Shown here one piece after another: positions 39,920-56,200 of a stretch of 64,000 nt of DNA. Under the pieces are notes generated by a model. The model had not been told where the DNA came from and searched no databases. It saw nothing but the letters and a program-made list of their open reading frames with translations. The position numbers were made by a program, and so were the translations under genes. The DNA comes from Rotaria macrura (Eukaryota > Rotifera > Eurotatoria > Philodinida > Philodinidae): the NCBI GenBank assembly GCA_900239685.1, contig OENT01000099.1, positions 1 through 64,000 of the forward strand, given 5' to 3'. Every line of letters starts with the position of its first letter. Within the stretch, counting starts at the first letter, position 1.

Positions 39920-41726
39920 ACAAGTATTGACATTAAATTTTTTCACAACACGTAACCATTATATTATCAGTGACTGTACATCAAATAAGAATTGAATAAG
40001 ATAAAAAAAATTCAAAACAGTAGAACTGAAAAAATCCAAGCATAGAATTTAACATGTGGTTGCCTATTCTCATTTTTAGTCATTTAATGGTCAAACCTTT
40101 TTTCTTCGTGTCAAGGTAAGTTCTCAGACTATATCTGCAGCTAAATCAGTAGAGGGATGAAATATTCAATGATTATCAGTGTTCAAAACGTATTTCATTT
40201 GCTTGTGTCGTTGAAATCAGACGTTGTTAGAAAAGTGAACATTACTATAATAGTATGGTTGATAGATAAATTAATTATGAAGATTTCGTAGGACGATGTC
40301 ACAATGGTTTTCGATCGACTTATTTTTTGCGCCAAAAAGATTATTAGTTCAGACCCAGTAGTGCTTAAATGTGAAACTCATATATGTGATAAAATTTGGA
40401 CTAATGAACAACTGTAAAATAGTTCAATGCTCTGCAAGTGAAGCTTGCCTGTAAGGAGGTATAGTTGTAATTGGTGCCTTCGTTTCTATGGTTAGTATAA
40501 GGAGTGGAGTGGGAAGACGTAAAACTTCGACAATACATATGAGTTCCACAATAATAGTAGACTAAGTCAAATTTTTTCAAGCAAGCGTTGAATACGATTA
40601 TATTGCTTTTCACATTTCTAGTTATTCCAACTGAGATAGAGAGAGGATGCGAATTCGGTTGAAGTGTAGTTCTTCTCATTAACGATACCCATACCCTCTT
40701 TTCATTTACAGTGCATTAAAGTGAAAATGTCGATTTTTCAAAAATGAATATTTAAGCAGACAGAAGAATTGAGATGTCAACTGATGAGTAAACAAAAAGG
40801 CTTGCAACGTAGCCATTTTCATGGTACATTTTGATCTACAAGTTAATATATTCATAAAGGTCTTAACTTTCAGTCTCGAATTTCAAGTAGAAAATAGAAC
40901 TCTTCAGAAAAAATGTCTGGCAAAATAAAATTCTTGTGCTTTTCAATGATCATTTCTCTACGTTCGAATGAAAACATACAAATTTTCTAGACTCATATTC
41001 GAAAGAAACAAAAAACTTTGGTTTTAACTATAATAATTTTTGACGAATTGGAAATTTTTTCCTCAGGATGAAAAGTGAACCAGAAATCTTGTCTAAAACG
41101 TTTCCCATCACCAGTTAAAGCATTTTTGTATCAGATAAAATCCATCTTTACAAAAATTCCATGCGCCTAAACTGTAACACTCCGGAACAAAGGGCAGTTA
41201 TCGTTTTCATTATGGGCAACAAAACATAAGATAAGTAGGATGATAGTCTGAGTGCATGTGTGGGTTGAATAATAAATGGAAAAAAAACATGCAGAAGAAG
41301 ACGTACACCCATCTCAACCACACCCACACCCACACCCTTACGAATACAAGAAAACATGAACCAAACGCAAAGATCTAATAGAAATCTGAAGGCATGTGAT
41401 CCGCATAAATGCAAATAGGGACACATAAAGATCATAAGAAAGCGTAGTCATGTCTTCATGACCGATACTTTGTGGTCAACTTGGAAATTTGGAATCGTAT
41501 GAATCTACATTTCGCTTTTACTCTATCAACACGAGTTCTATATCGTATCATGATATTGATATACAGGATGAAAAAAGAAAAGATAAGCATGAATTTATTA
41601 TGAGATATATTATTATTTAACTAGAAAAGAAATAGAACTATTACGTTGGGTTATCAAGAATTGTAAGTCTCACTTTGTCAGTCGTGTTTAAGAACTATTT
41701 AAATCATGCATAAGTTTTTCGTTTAG

Positions 41727-44700
41727 ATGGAACTTTTTGCAGTATTCTTGCTTATCTTTTCACTGTGTCCAAAAGGAAACAGCTGCTGTGAGGAAGTATC
41801 TACAGCGTGCCCAGAAATGATGCTACAGTCATACGGTGTAGCTGTTTCCAATTGTTCATCTGATTATGTGATCATTACAACAACAAAGAATAACACTGGT
41901 GTGGATGCTATTGATGGTGAGTTGCAATACCAGGACAATGATACTGTTTAAATCGGATGGCATGACATTCTGCGCTTAGTATCTACGGTCTATAGTGGAG
42001 AAGCAAGCCAAAAAATTTAATTGAAACATATGAATTGTCCCCTGTATATGCCCGAACGTTGCAAATAGAAATTTGAGTGACGGCTGTTTTCAAAATGTAA
42101 TTCTGTCTATTCAAACGTCGTATCATTTTTACTAAACTATGAATTCAAGTTTCAATTCATCGACAGATAATGAAGATCTTGCTCTAGTTGATTATACTCG
42201 TGCAAAAATTTGATCAAAAATAGGATTAAAGCCGATTTTCTGAAATCAAATGATAGAACATCGATTAAACATGAGAATTTTCGAATAAATTAAACGAGAT
42301 TTCAGATTTCAATTTGTTTTCATCCTGTGACATCTATTAAAATGGATTTTTGTTCTACTAAAATGAAAATAATCTGCTTGACCAACCAGAGTCAAATAGA
42401 CACACTCGGAATCAGGATTATACGAAGAAATACAGCTGTATTCATGAATCTGTAGCACGAGCGTTTATCTCTGTGTCGTATAAGGAGATATACGGTCGTT
42501 GAGATGCGTGTACGCATTTGGTATTCGTCTATGTGGGCTCCAGAATTTGATTGATGTTAATCGGTTTCTCACTTCGTTGTACTATGTAAGTTTGAAACTT
42601 TATTTTATTTGAGTAAGCTTTGCTAACTGAAGATTTCATTATTTTTAAGTATGAGAAACTCAAAAAGCGATAAATTACAATGGATTAAATTGATACGATA
42701 TTTGGAAAAGAACATGAAGAAAGTTTGTGACAGATTTTACGAAATGTAATCAGTTTTAATCGATGTTTTAGAGATAAATATCAATAAGAATCAGATATCT
42801 TGCTATTTATGTTTACAAGGATAATTTTTTTCCCTTAAACATAGTTATGGTTCGTGGAATTTCATCTAATACGACATTCCAAGGAATTCTCTTATTTGCA
42901 AAAGACAGTAACAACACAATCGTTGGATGTTGGACAAGCAACAGTCCGTTCCTTTGCAATGCTTCTTGCGGTGGAGTTATTCACAACTCTCTAGTGGAAA
43001 AAAATTATGTTCAAGCTGTTTTGCATGTACCATTTAATCTCGTTGGCAATATTGAAATCATGTATAGATATTCGAAAATATTTTTGATAAGGATTCACTC
43101 ATGTGAACTTCTTACTTTTTGTTTAGAGCGACTATTGCTAAAACAGATAGCACCATCTTCGTCAATCGCTACAAAATAACTTTAACTTCACGAGTGAGTA
43201 CGAATTCTAAAGATCTACTTTCTTTTTGAAAGTTCGTATGGTCCTAACCAAGTTCCAAGATAATACGAAAATTTTTATCGATATTTTACAATACCAGAAG
43301 ATATCCATCTGAAAATCACAAGAAGAATTAAATTGCATCTCATGTGGAGCAATGACAAGCTTTTCCCCATTCTATCCTCGTCACATTACACATGCCTGTA
43401 ATTTCGTTTTATCATCTGCGCTGCATTCGATTCAATTATTAATTAGAGCTAATGAGACATAGAAGAACTAAATCCTGTCTGAACATTTATGAGATGCAGT
43501 AGACTAGCCGTCGTATTCGATTCTACAGAGTTGAATTTAGCGTCAATAATACCTGTCGACATTGGGAACATTAAAGTATACTAAAATAGAGTCGTTCAAA
43601 AATTTAATTCATTCCATTTAGATAACCAACGACGACTTGATGACAACACTTAGTACTTCAACAAGTGAGCCGTTGAATATAACAACTACTACTCTACCTT
43701 CGAGTACTACAACGAGTAGTTCACCGCCTGATAACCATATCTATGTCAATGTTTCATGGGCATTTGATTCTGCGAATGTCACAAGGATTCGTATGACCAT
43801 CACTAATCTCATGCCTGCGGAATGGGCTGCAGTCGGCTTGACCCAACGCGATGACATGGTTCGTTTAAAAGATCTAATTTTGTATCTATGAATGCCATCC
43901 TGTAAAAGTTGCGCGTACAATATATAGTGTACTAGATTTCGAACAAAGGTTAAAATTTAAAAAGAAAGATATTTCTCGAACCATGACTAAATTTGATCTG
44001 ATAGGATGATAATTATGAGAAAAAGAAAGGAAGAACAATTATTATGTCTGCATGGATGATGTTGAATCATTGATGAATAGTCTTGTTTTTTGTTGAGGGC
44101 GAAGCTCATGTGTTCATCTGTCGACGACTTGCAAATGATACTGTCAATGTAAACAGATATATTAATCCTAGTGGTCATACTCGCCCTGTTCTTGCTGGAT
44201 CAGAGCAAGGTGGAACATTCATGGCAGAACAGCAGATATTCGAAGATGGTGTGGTTTATTGTCAATTTACCTTATCCAATTTTACCAATGCTGTTATAAA
44301 AGAACTCGAAGGCATCCATCAACTTTCACAATCGACTCGCTACCATCCGTTGATCGCAATCGGACAACTTGATTCCTCAAGTGAGTGACAACACACAAGT
44401 CTTTATTCTTTTGATCCTGAAAATTTCACTCAATAAGGATTCATCTCGCTGTTAAATGAAGAAAATGATATTTTGTTATTGAGTTACTTTCTATTAGACT
44501 AATCAAATATATTTTATAGATGAACTAAAACAACATGCCGGAAATGCGCGTACCGTTCAATCTCGCTTTGTTCAACTTAATCTTGCAGAAACCATCGGAT
44601 TCAATGTCACACGATTAAAGAAAAAATCCATACTAGTACAAGCTCATGGTAGTATCCTTGTTTTTACATGGATGTTGATTGTTTCAACTGGTATACTTTT

Positions 44701-45376
44701 CGCTCGTTACTTCAAAAAATCCTGGTCAAACACTTCAATGTGCGGTAAAGCCATTTGGTATAGCATTCATCGCGCTCTGATGAGTGCATCTGTGATTCTT
44801 ACAGTATGTGGCTTTATGTTTATATTCGTTTACAATAACGGCAGATGGGCAAAGGAGAAAGAAGAATTCGCACATGCTATCGTAGGTGCTATTGTGGTGG
44901 GCTTGGCATTTTTTCAACCATTTATTGCATTGTTTCGATGCGAACCATCAAGTTCATACAGATTTGTTTTCAACTGTTTGCATGCTTTTGTCGGCGTTGT
45001 TGCCTTTATACTTTCGAATACAGCTATCGTTCTAGCTACAATTAATTTCACGTCAATATTTCTTGATAGTACTGGTTGGATCATTATGATAGTGTGGGCA
45101 TGTTGGATTGTAGTTATTTTTGTTGCATTCGAGTACGTGCAACGCAAAGTTGATTCCTTGGAATTGCCATCGGATAACACACAAAGTAGCGATGCGTCAA
45201 ATAGTATGGTAAAAGAGTTACGATTGCCTTCCGTTTCTCTTCTAATCAATAGTAATGATGAACAATTAGTCGATTTGCGACAACAACGCTTCAAGAGTAT
45301 TCTTCTCGGACTACATGTATGCGTTGCCATCGGACTTTCTATTACACTTGTTGTGCTTATTTTCCAAATAGATTGA
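41727..45376 (+). CDS. Reeler-DOMON-cytochrome b561 protein (ferric-chelate reductase 1-like)
   Basis: Exons at about 41727-41914, 42844-43056, 43129-43192, 43621-43858, 44098-44381 and 44520-45376 join in frame. An N-terminal signal peptide (MELFAVFLLIFSLCPKGNS) leads into a Reeler domain (FQGILLFAKDSNNTIVG, CGGVIHNS). Then come a Thr/Ser-rich linker, a DOMON domain (VSWAFDSANVTRIRMTI, EWAAVGLT, EAHVFICRR, VYCQFTLSN), and a cytochrome b561-type membrane domain with about six segments. Four likely haem-ligand His are visible: AHGSILVFTWML, WYSIHRALM, FAHAIVGAIV and CLHAFVG. This order matches FRRS1/SDR2 proteins, which pass electrons across endosomal or plasma membranes to reduce ferric iron. 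The C-terminal segment after the last helix is longer and hydrophilic, then a final hydrophobic stretch ends at the TGA. The 930-nt first intron is long. The gene looks intact. Confidence 0.9.
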
Positions 45377-48300
45377 ATGAACCAATGCTATTCTAAAATT
45401 TTCTGAGAGTGAATTACAAATTAATGTCATTTTGAAAATGTAAATAAAAACAAAGAAAAACTTACTCAGCTATTAACAATAGCGTTGTCTTGTCATTCAT
45501 CATAAAACCCATATGCACACTCTGTCGACTAAATCTAAGATAATAAAAAGCTCTTTATAAGTAAAACAATCATTGAATCATTCATATTCCCATTGCGTTT
45601 CGTTTTTGCTATTATTTCTTGTTGTCTATTCCTGATGATGTGATTAATAATTTCTGTTTGAAACAAAAGAACATATGATATTCAATAGCCTTCATATATT
45701 TTATTTCTTCTTATAAAGAACACTTTCGGACACTGTTTCTCTAGCTGTTCAATATGATCATAAAGTGTTTCGAATAGAGTATTGTTATGTATCTGTACGA
45801 TTCAATCGTTTATTTTTGATTCTGAAGGTAGGACGAATTCATTTGTGCAAATAAAGAAGATCGATAGATAGATCTATAGATTATTGCATTGGTGATTCAC
45901 ATTGATTACACACGAAAACAAGAGTGTCATCTATTGAAAGTGATTGAATACCGTTTAGGATCTAAATCATTTTAGAAATTTTATAAAAATTCATAAAACA
46001 TTATTAAATGAGTTTTGTAATCGTATCAATGACCGAAACCTATATGAATTCAGTATTGAACACGATGATCTTCATAGGTTTCCTGTAGTACGTACGAAAT
46101 TCTCTTTAAGTCAAGAAATCATAGTAAATGTTTTATCCTTACATTGGTAGTCTTTAAGATAAAAGAAAAGCACGTTGGTTTCAATTTTAATATACGTACA
46201 ACAGAAATAATTACTAAATGAACAACTTTTGATATGTTGATGAATACTTAATTCTATGCAAAGAGCGTGTTCCGAGCATTGGCGAATTGTGAACTCTCGA
46301 TCATTCCAACACTCGAATACGAGTACGTATCAATACAAGAACTAAAATACGTTTTTGTGCAGGATTTATCAATGTAGAGTTTCACTTTATAGTATCGAGA
46401 GCGTATTTCTAAAACCATTACGACAATAGCATGAACGATTACAATTAATTCATGTTATCTTATTATGATTCAAAAAGAATTTACAATTTCAAGAGTTTCG
46501 CTAATTCAACATTGATAAATATTTAATAAAAGATGATTTCAATAGTTTCATTATTTTCAATTTTCTCTTACAACAGTTTCAATATTTCATGGAACAAACA
46601 GAGCAATTGAATTTCTTCGATCAAAGTAAATTTCATAATAACAGTATCAAAAGTAGAAAAATATTGAAATGACAAGCGGATGAAAAAACTTTTAAGTATA
46701 TTTTTGCGCAACTTGAAATAGTAACATAGAAAAAAAATTAATATTGAAAGCTTGCTCATGATTTTCTTGAATTCACTAATGAAAGAATATTCTAAAACTA
46801 ATTTGAAATGAATAAGTTGTATCTTCGTCATATCTATTTCTGGGAATATAATAACGTAAAGAAAATAAGCATACGAATTAAGAATAGAACTGAAACAGCC
46901 TCCATTTACATGACACAAGAGAAAAAAATCTGTTCGCCAAAAGTGCATTGATTTTTATCGGACTAATCGATCAATATAAGTTACTGATGACATCTTTTCA
47001 AGGATAAAACGTGCCGACATTCATCTTTGATGAAAACTAATGTAAAACGGAATAAATCTAGAAAAATATTACTAAATAGACACTTTTCTTATTCACAATC
47101 GAAACATCAGAATGACAAAAACAAAGTAACTTCTATTTTGTTCAATGAATGTATGATTTGATACAAGAATGAGAATTTTCAATATTTGAAAGAATATTTA
47201 TTGAAGAGCACTAAAATCCATAGAAAATTCTATGTAATGGTAGTCACTTGCCAGTGTCAGTTGTGCTATTCGTGCTTTCTGTTTCCATGGATGAAACTTG
47301 ATATGATAACAATGTCGAAGTATTTAACGTAAGAATAGCAACAGAACTTCGAATTCTATTTTTTCATTAGATCGTAGTAATTCAAAGGATGTCAATTAAG
47401 ACTGAACACGAGATAGAACAGTCCCATTCCGTTAATCTCATGAGATGTCATACTATCGAAAAAAGTTATATTAGATAGAAAAATTTTCAAGATTGTCCCA
47501 TTCGATTTCATGTGATGGAGTAAACATTGTTTATATAGATTAGTTTTTTAATATTTCGAATAACACTCAGCCGATTTTTATCATATCCTATTCGTAATTG
47601 TTTGAGTGGAAAAAAACGTACACAAAATTTGTTTTCTATTTTTTAGTTGACTAAACAAACGGAAGTATAAAGGGTAGAGCTGAAGAATTGGTCAATCTTC
47701 TGCAAAGCCACTCACTTCTATTTCTCTAAAAATCAGGTGAACTTCCACCTACAGTGAATAAAACATCTCTACTTATCAAACGGTAACAATATCGAAATTC
47801 TTACAAAAATGTTTTCTTCTTTTGAGACGAAATCGATTGTATTTTTTTAAAAGAATTCTTCAATGAGTATGAAATTTCTTGACGGAAGATGATGTTATCA
47901 TATGACTTTTAAAAATAATAAATACTTCTTTCTGTCAGATTATTTGTCAAGAATCTTATTTGATTAAACTGTTACGTTAATATTTCTGAACATTTTTATT
48001 TGGACTTTGTCTATTTCATAGATTTCTGTTAAGAATGACTCGATTGATATTCGCGTAATATTGATTTGATTTCTAGATAATGCACACAGACAATCGAGGC
48101 ACTTGTACTATAATTGAAACAATTAATTTCATGAAAACAATATAGGAATCATAGAAGAGAAGAACGTAACACATTTTCAACATGAAATAAATAATAAACG
48201 TAATATCAACGACAATGGCTCATTGCTTATGATATATGCAACGCTGACCTTGATAGTTGTAAGGAAATTTCGTACGACGAAATATTTCGATAAAAAAAAT

Positions 48301-49085
48301 AAAAATAATGCACAGTAGACTAACTTCCTGATTTTTCCATAGTGTTCATCTGATATAAAAGGAAAAAAGCTAGTTCCCATGCACATCTCATACTTAGCTG
48401 CACAAAAGTTAGAAAAAGAACGCATCATGCATGTATCATCCAAGGTTATAGAGGATTTCTAGACTAATCCATTCATCCGTTAGAACATCACAATAAATCG
48501 TTTAGGTTCCATCTCAAATGCATCTATGCTTGTTGAACTTTTCTGGTACAAAAACGGAAGTGTCGCTAGTTGTTCTAATTTTTAAAAAATATTTCTTTTC
48601 TATTGACCATCGTGACAATATAAAATAACGAATGAATTATCTCTAAAACTATTTACAAATATAAATACAATAATTATTTGTTCAATTTCCTTTTATGAGT
48701 CTATTAAATCATTGGTTCAACATAGCTTTAAGCATGTAAACGTTAGGTTTTTTTGTTGTTCTTGCGTCCGAGCGAACGAACAAGCGGTCGTTCATGTACT
48801 TTGTCCGTCCATCTTATTAGTCCATATGATTTTTTTCTTCTTGTTGTATTGATGTCGATTGCTTGACTGGCAGTTTTCATCGTTAAGTTCTTTTTCTCTT
48901 TCGATTCTTTTTTTTTTCTTCTTTCTTTCTCTAACATTTTTCTATTTGCTTTCTTCTTCGTCTCTCATAGAATAACTACAACAGCGACATTGGCAGATAT
49001 GTCGTGCGGAGTTAAATCAATCTTGGTCAGATATTTATCGCCAACATTTTAATTGATCGAAACAAACAAAATAAAGATCTTTAAA
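45377..49085. other. Intergenic, 3.7 kb, no gene seen
   Basis: AT-rich sequence. Frames at 46568-46948 and 48177-48443 (minus) are Phe/Leu/Ile-rich with no signature. The frame at 48743-48937 (minus) is Lys-rich low complexity over a pyrimidine-rich tract just upstream of the kinase gene. Nothing I can support as a gene. Confidence 0.5.
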
Positions 49086-51168
<2,083 letters not shown>

Positions 51169-52273
51169 TATATCTATTTCACTTTCTCTACACACACATA
51201 TATACATATATCTATATCTATCTAATAATCTCATGTGTTTCTTGTTTATCTCAATGATGAGATATATGTTTCTTTTCTGTTTTTCTGTCAAGTACTTAGT
51301 TTTTGTTTGTGTATGTTTATTTCTCAGGGTTTAACTTCTCTTCCGTTTTTTTTTCTTTTTGCATGTGTTTGTTTTCGTTTTCTTAACTCAGGTGCATAAC
51401 AAAAATGAAAAATGCAAAATGTTTATGTACGAACTTAGCTACCGGTTTTTTGTGTGTTCGTGTTTTTTTCTTGCTCAAAGCCTCATCCTTGATTCTTGTT
51501 CGTCTGCTGTTTTTCTCCGCTTGTCAGATCTTTTTTTCGAGATCTTCTCATATGAGCATGTACATGTCTTTTTTTCGACTTGAATTAGGAAGTCTTTTGT
51601 CTTCGTGTATGTATGCGTGTGTGTGTCAGATATTGTCTTAATGCTAGCATTTCAGGGCATTTTTTTTGTTGTTGTTCTATATCTATGAGCACGGCAATAT
51701 CGAATAATAGATTAGCATTTATGTGGCATATATATATATATCTATATATATATATATACTTGTATAACTTTTTCATGTTGTGGTCGAACTGATAAGATTA
51801 GTTATAAGTTTTTGTTTTCTCTTCTGTCTATTATTTATTCTCTCGCCAACTCAATGATTAAAACAATGAAGTCTCTTTTGCCTGACTTTTCTTTGTTGAT
51901 CATTAGATCTGTCCGTGCTCTTTTTTTTCTCGGGTGTATTTTCTTTGTTTGTGTTTCTTTTGTGCCTCGTGTACATACTTGGAAGAAGAAGAATAAAAAC
52001 GAATCAAAGCAGCCCCTCCCCGTCCCTCATTTTTTGTTATTTCTTGTTCATGTCTTATTAGATCACTTTTTTTTGCTTCTCTTTTCCTTTGTTGTCTTTT
52101 CCTCATATCTGTCTGGTAAAGAGATCGTGTGTGTAAACGATGAGAGAAAATAAAACAATAAAACAAAAAGAAAAAAACTAACGGAAACAAATAAACGTTT
52201 TATTTGAATTAGTTTATTTTGTTTGTTACCGTTCAGATGCACTTAAACGTCTTGTCTCTAGTCAATGAAGTTG
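51169..52273. other. 3' region of NLK, T-rich, with TA microsatellites
   Basis: T-rich plus strand with runs of ACACAC/ATATAT at about 51190-51225 and a longer TA tract at 51727-51758. The Phe/Leu/Ser-rich frames here are consequences of the T-richness. The 3' ends of NLK (+) and the unrecognised minus-strand gene converge here. AATAAAA words lie near 52149 and 52155. Confidence 0.55.
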
Positions 52274-53004
52274 CTATGAAGGTTGAATAAATTGGACGTA
52301 GAAGCTTCTCATTGCTGGTCCAGTCTATTGAGATGAAGAAAATTGAGTAAGAATTCTTTTCAACAACGAGACACTCTTTCTAATTTTTACACACAAGAAT
52401 TGTTTGAACATCAGCTGCCAGACGTTTTGTTTCATTCTGTTTTAGTATTGACAATGGATCGTGTCGATTGCTAATAGAACTCGAAAAATAAAAGAAAGAA
52501 AGTATTTAAATAGTTTTATAGATCTTCATTTACGTAATCATAGTATCCATTTCATTCGTTGGACAAGATGTAATAGTTGAACTTGAAGATTTTGATTTTA
52601 ACTTGGCTCGCTCAAACTATTTCATATTAGTAAAAGAATTAAATAATAGTATTTGTTTAAAATATTTACTGAGATTAATGAGTTTGTTTGTGAGCATCTA
52701 CTAACTCTTGTATCAAAACGACTTTCACGTAAAGATTGATTCATATAAACATGTCTATAAAGTAATTACTCATTAGAGAAGAAAAGAAATCTGCTGGTAT
52801 TTACATTTCTTTTTCAAGATCATGAATAAATCGTCGATATTTAATTTCATCTTCATTTAATCTTGGTGCACTTCTTCGTTTTCTTGTTAATGATCGATAC
52901 TGTTTTCGTTGTTGTGAAACTTCAGATGTTTTGCATGATGATGTTGCATTAGATTTTCGTTGTTCAAAAGATAAGCGATAATCATGTTCAACATAAATAG
53001 GCAT
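52274..53004 (-). CDS. Unrecognised small basic protein
   Basis: The start ATG is at 53004. Exons 53004-52806, about 52755-52705, 52617-52540, 52470-52388 and 52342-52274 join in frame through standard GT-AG borders. A read-through alternative ends at a TAG at 52380-52382. The product is about 150 residues, rich in Arg, Lys, Ser and Glu. It opens MPIYVEHDYRLSFEQRK, has a basic patch LTRKRRSAPRLNEDEIKY, a helical segment RRFIHDLEKE and a C-terminal segment DPLSILKQNETKRLAADVQT. No signal peptide, membrane segment or zinc motif. I do not know the family. Five consistent splice joints support that it is real. It shares a promoter region of about 200 bp with the divergent PHD gene. Confidence 0.6.
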
Positions 53005-53204
53005 TATTCGATTTCTTTTTTTTTGTTTGTGAAATTAAAAAAAACTTGACGAGAACAAGAATTTGATTTGCAAAGTTAAACGTATTGATTATAACTGTAT
53101 GAAAATTGAAAGCGAAAAAAAAGCTGGAGACGTTGTCAGTGAAAGAACAAAGCCATTTGCACTCTCAATACTTAAAATACTTTTTTATTTTCTTTTTTAG
53201 AAGG
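53005..53204. promoter_or_regulatory. Short divergent promoter region
   Basis: Only 200 bp separates the start codons of two divergent genes, and the acceptor just before 53205 means the PHD gene's leader exon overlaps this interval. The regulatory role is inferred from geometry. No named motif is visible. Confidence 0.35.
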
Positions 53205-56200
53205 ATGTTCTCAAGTAGTTTACAATCAAATTTTAATATTATTGAACCTTTACCTCGATTTTTTACTCTTCGATTTGGTCGTCGCAAAGAAATAGATGAC
53301 GATGGCGATGTTGATGATTATTGTAATGGCAATAATCGTGAACACAAATTTAATGAGGTTAGTTAATACAATACAAACCACTTTTTCGTTGTAAGACTGT
53401 GTCGATTAATAAAAGATTGGAAAAAAATTGATTTGTTTTCTCTATTGATTATCATTTTAGGTTATGCGACCAGCAGGCATATCAACGAATGAAGCTGATA
53501 ATTCATCAATTACTATAACAGGTATTCGAAATCGTGATTGGAGTTTTCATGACGAACTTCAAAATATTAATGGCAATAATGTGCCAAATATAAAATATCA
53601 ATTGATACCATCAATGAGTAATACAATTAGAAATCGTTCAACAAAGTAATCTCTATAAAAGAATGAAAATGTTCCGATCGTCCATATACTTTATATTCTT
53701 TAGTTTTTGTACTGGTCCTAATAATAATGAAAGCCAATACGAAGCATACGATCTCGATGAACAAGATTTTCAATGGTTGATCGCATACAATCAATTTCGT
53801 ATTGAAAAAAGTAAGAATGATTGATCAATGAAAATATTCATAGATATCTTCTTATTTGGATTAGTACGTGTTAATAAATTCAAGGTCATGTTTCTGTTTT
53901 TGTCATCGAAAGATGAAATGTTAAACTAGAAAGTTGTGGCAATGAAAAGAAATAGAAATTTCAGCAAAATCAACAGATTCTATCTTCATTGAAATGAATA
54001 AATTAATAAAGAGAGAGAGAGAGACGTGCAGATTTTGTTCAAAAATGATTTCTTAAGTACAAAATTTATCGCATGAATATAAATTTGTTTCAATCAAAAT
54101 CAGATCATGATGTTTTTTAATGTTCTGTGTTAAGATTAATAACGAGATTTGATTCAAATCAAGGACATCCTCGTATCCTTCACCTTGGCATTTTCTTTCT
54201 ATTAAAACAAGAAAACAATCTATCAATTGCAAAGTAATTAATTTCTCGGTGAATAATGTAATGCACAAAAACCATAGTAGTCTTCATCACTGAACGAACA
54301 GAGTTCGAGCTGTCTTTCCAAACATCTACCTCGATTTTCAGGTTTTTGACAAATATTCGTACTTTGTCAACGGAGAAATTCTTCTTATTTTGTGATGCAA
54401 GATCTAATAGGACATTTTTCGATGTATCAACGCATTTCGATTACCAATTCCTATATCATGGATATTAAAATATACTTTAAATCGTTTCACACGCTGATAT
54501 CTAAGCCATCAGATGAGCAATCGAATTCTTTTCGAAGCTAGTTATGAAAACAACAACCTATTCATCATTAAAATCTCTGTGTATACTATTTCTATGATAT
54601 TTTAATTCTCAATAGATCTGCCCGAACTTGATGAAAATATTTTTGAATACATTATGCAATTACTTGAATATCAGTGTTTATTGGCTATTCGAAAGAAACA
54701 TTATGAAGATAGAATTGAATGCGACGCTTGTCATCGTGTAAACCTACCTAGTTGATCTTTGCTAGATTATAAGACTACTGATATCTATTATGTTGATTTC
54801 AGATCGATGATGTTGATGATCTTATTCAATGTATTCGATGTAAAGTTATTGTTCATAAGGTAAACCAATTTTTCGTGTATGAATGATGTAAATCTATGCG
54901 AAATGATTTTCTTTTATCTTATAGAAATGTTACGGAATTAATGATAACAATGATGATGAAAATGAATGGCTGTGTCTATCATGTCAATTCGATAATGATC
55001 AACATCAATGTTCTCTATGTGATAGAAGTGAAGGAGCATTAAAAGCTTTGAAAATAACTTCGTAAATTATCTTTTTCTCAATGTTGTTCTTGGAAAAAAA
55101 CAGTCATGACTGATTCCTTTCTAATTTCAAGAGCTGAACAACAACGAACACAATGGGTTCATCTTTCATGTGCATTTTGGTCTCCTAATATTGAATTCGA
55201 TGAAAAAATGACACCGATTTTGAAAGATACTCTCGTATGTAGTAATTTTGTTTTTGAAAATGTCATTTTCATACATAAGATCTATTCGTATAAATAGAAA
55301 GTTGATGGCCGTTGTTTGCTATGTTCTAAAGCGGCAGGTGTAAAAATCAATTGTTGTTGGAAAACTTGTCAAAATCGATTTCATGCTTTGTGTGCAATCG
55401 AAGCTGGTCAAGATATGCTTATAGCTGAAAGTGATGATAAAATATTAGTTCGATTACTTGTAGGAAATTTTTTCTCATCCACTATGTTGTCTATAAGTAA
55501 TATATTGAATAGGCACTTTGCCAACGGCATACAGTAAAACTTGATTCATCTGAAAAACGATTACAAAGAACTAAATTTCTAGAAATTCAACAAAAATGGT
55601 ATGCTATCGATTATTTTTTATGTATTCGATTGGCATTGTTCATTTAGGTTCGATCAATTCAAATCATATATCAATTTAGAGATCATTAAAAATGAAACGA
55701 TGATCCCATCGGATATTCTCGAAAGTATTAATATGTATTGGAAACTGAAACGACAGGTAAAAACTTGAATTCATTGAATGAAAACATCTGATATCATTTT
55801 TGAACAATATTTCTTTTTGCCTTCTGTATTGAATGGATCGATGTCTGAGAAACTCAAAAATTGTTTCCGCTTCAATACACACGATTTATCATTATATCAG
55901 ATCCGTACGAGCAACAAACATAAAAGAGTAAAGTGAAATAAATCAACTTCAATAGAATACAGAACACATCGATTAACTATTGTTATGTGTTGGATGATTT
56001 CAAATCGTTGACATAATAAAAACCATTAATCTTTCTTTGTAATTAAGAGTCAGAATTCAAACCGAACTATTGTGTATTTTATACGATCTTTTCTTCTCGC
56101 GATAATAGCAACGAAAAAGTACTCGATAAGAAATATTCCACTCAAATATTAATCGATAATGCACATTACCATCGCATGTAGCGATGGTTAATGAATTTTT

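Larger units (their letters stand above)
37468..41726. other. Gene-poor region with repeat remnants
   Basis: More than 4 kb without a recognisable gene. A small imperfect inverted repeat lies at about 38519-38630 (GAAATCGAATTTTTCG against CGGAAAATTCGATTTC). Minus-strand frames at 37702-38019 and 41148-41435 are about 100 residues with no signature and no clear splice partners. A short CCCACA run lies at about 41320-41338. The region looks like decayed mobile-element sequence. Confidence 0.45.

Noticed and set aside
41312-41340. CCCACA-like run considered as an interstitial telomere repeat
   Set aside because: Only about four irregular copies, with no match to an established telomere unit.
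46568-46948. 126-codon minus-strand frame
   Set aside because: Phe/Ile/Leu-rich composition typical of AT-rich intergenic DNA. No splice structure or domain.
48743-48937. Lys/Arg-rich 64-codon minus-strand frame
   Set aside because: Encoded by a pyrimidine-rich tract upstream of the kinase gene. Low complexity, no homologue recognised.
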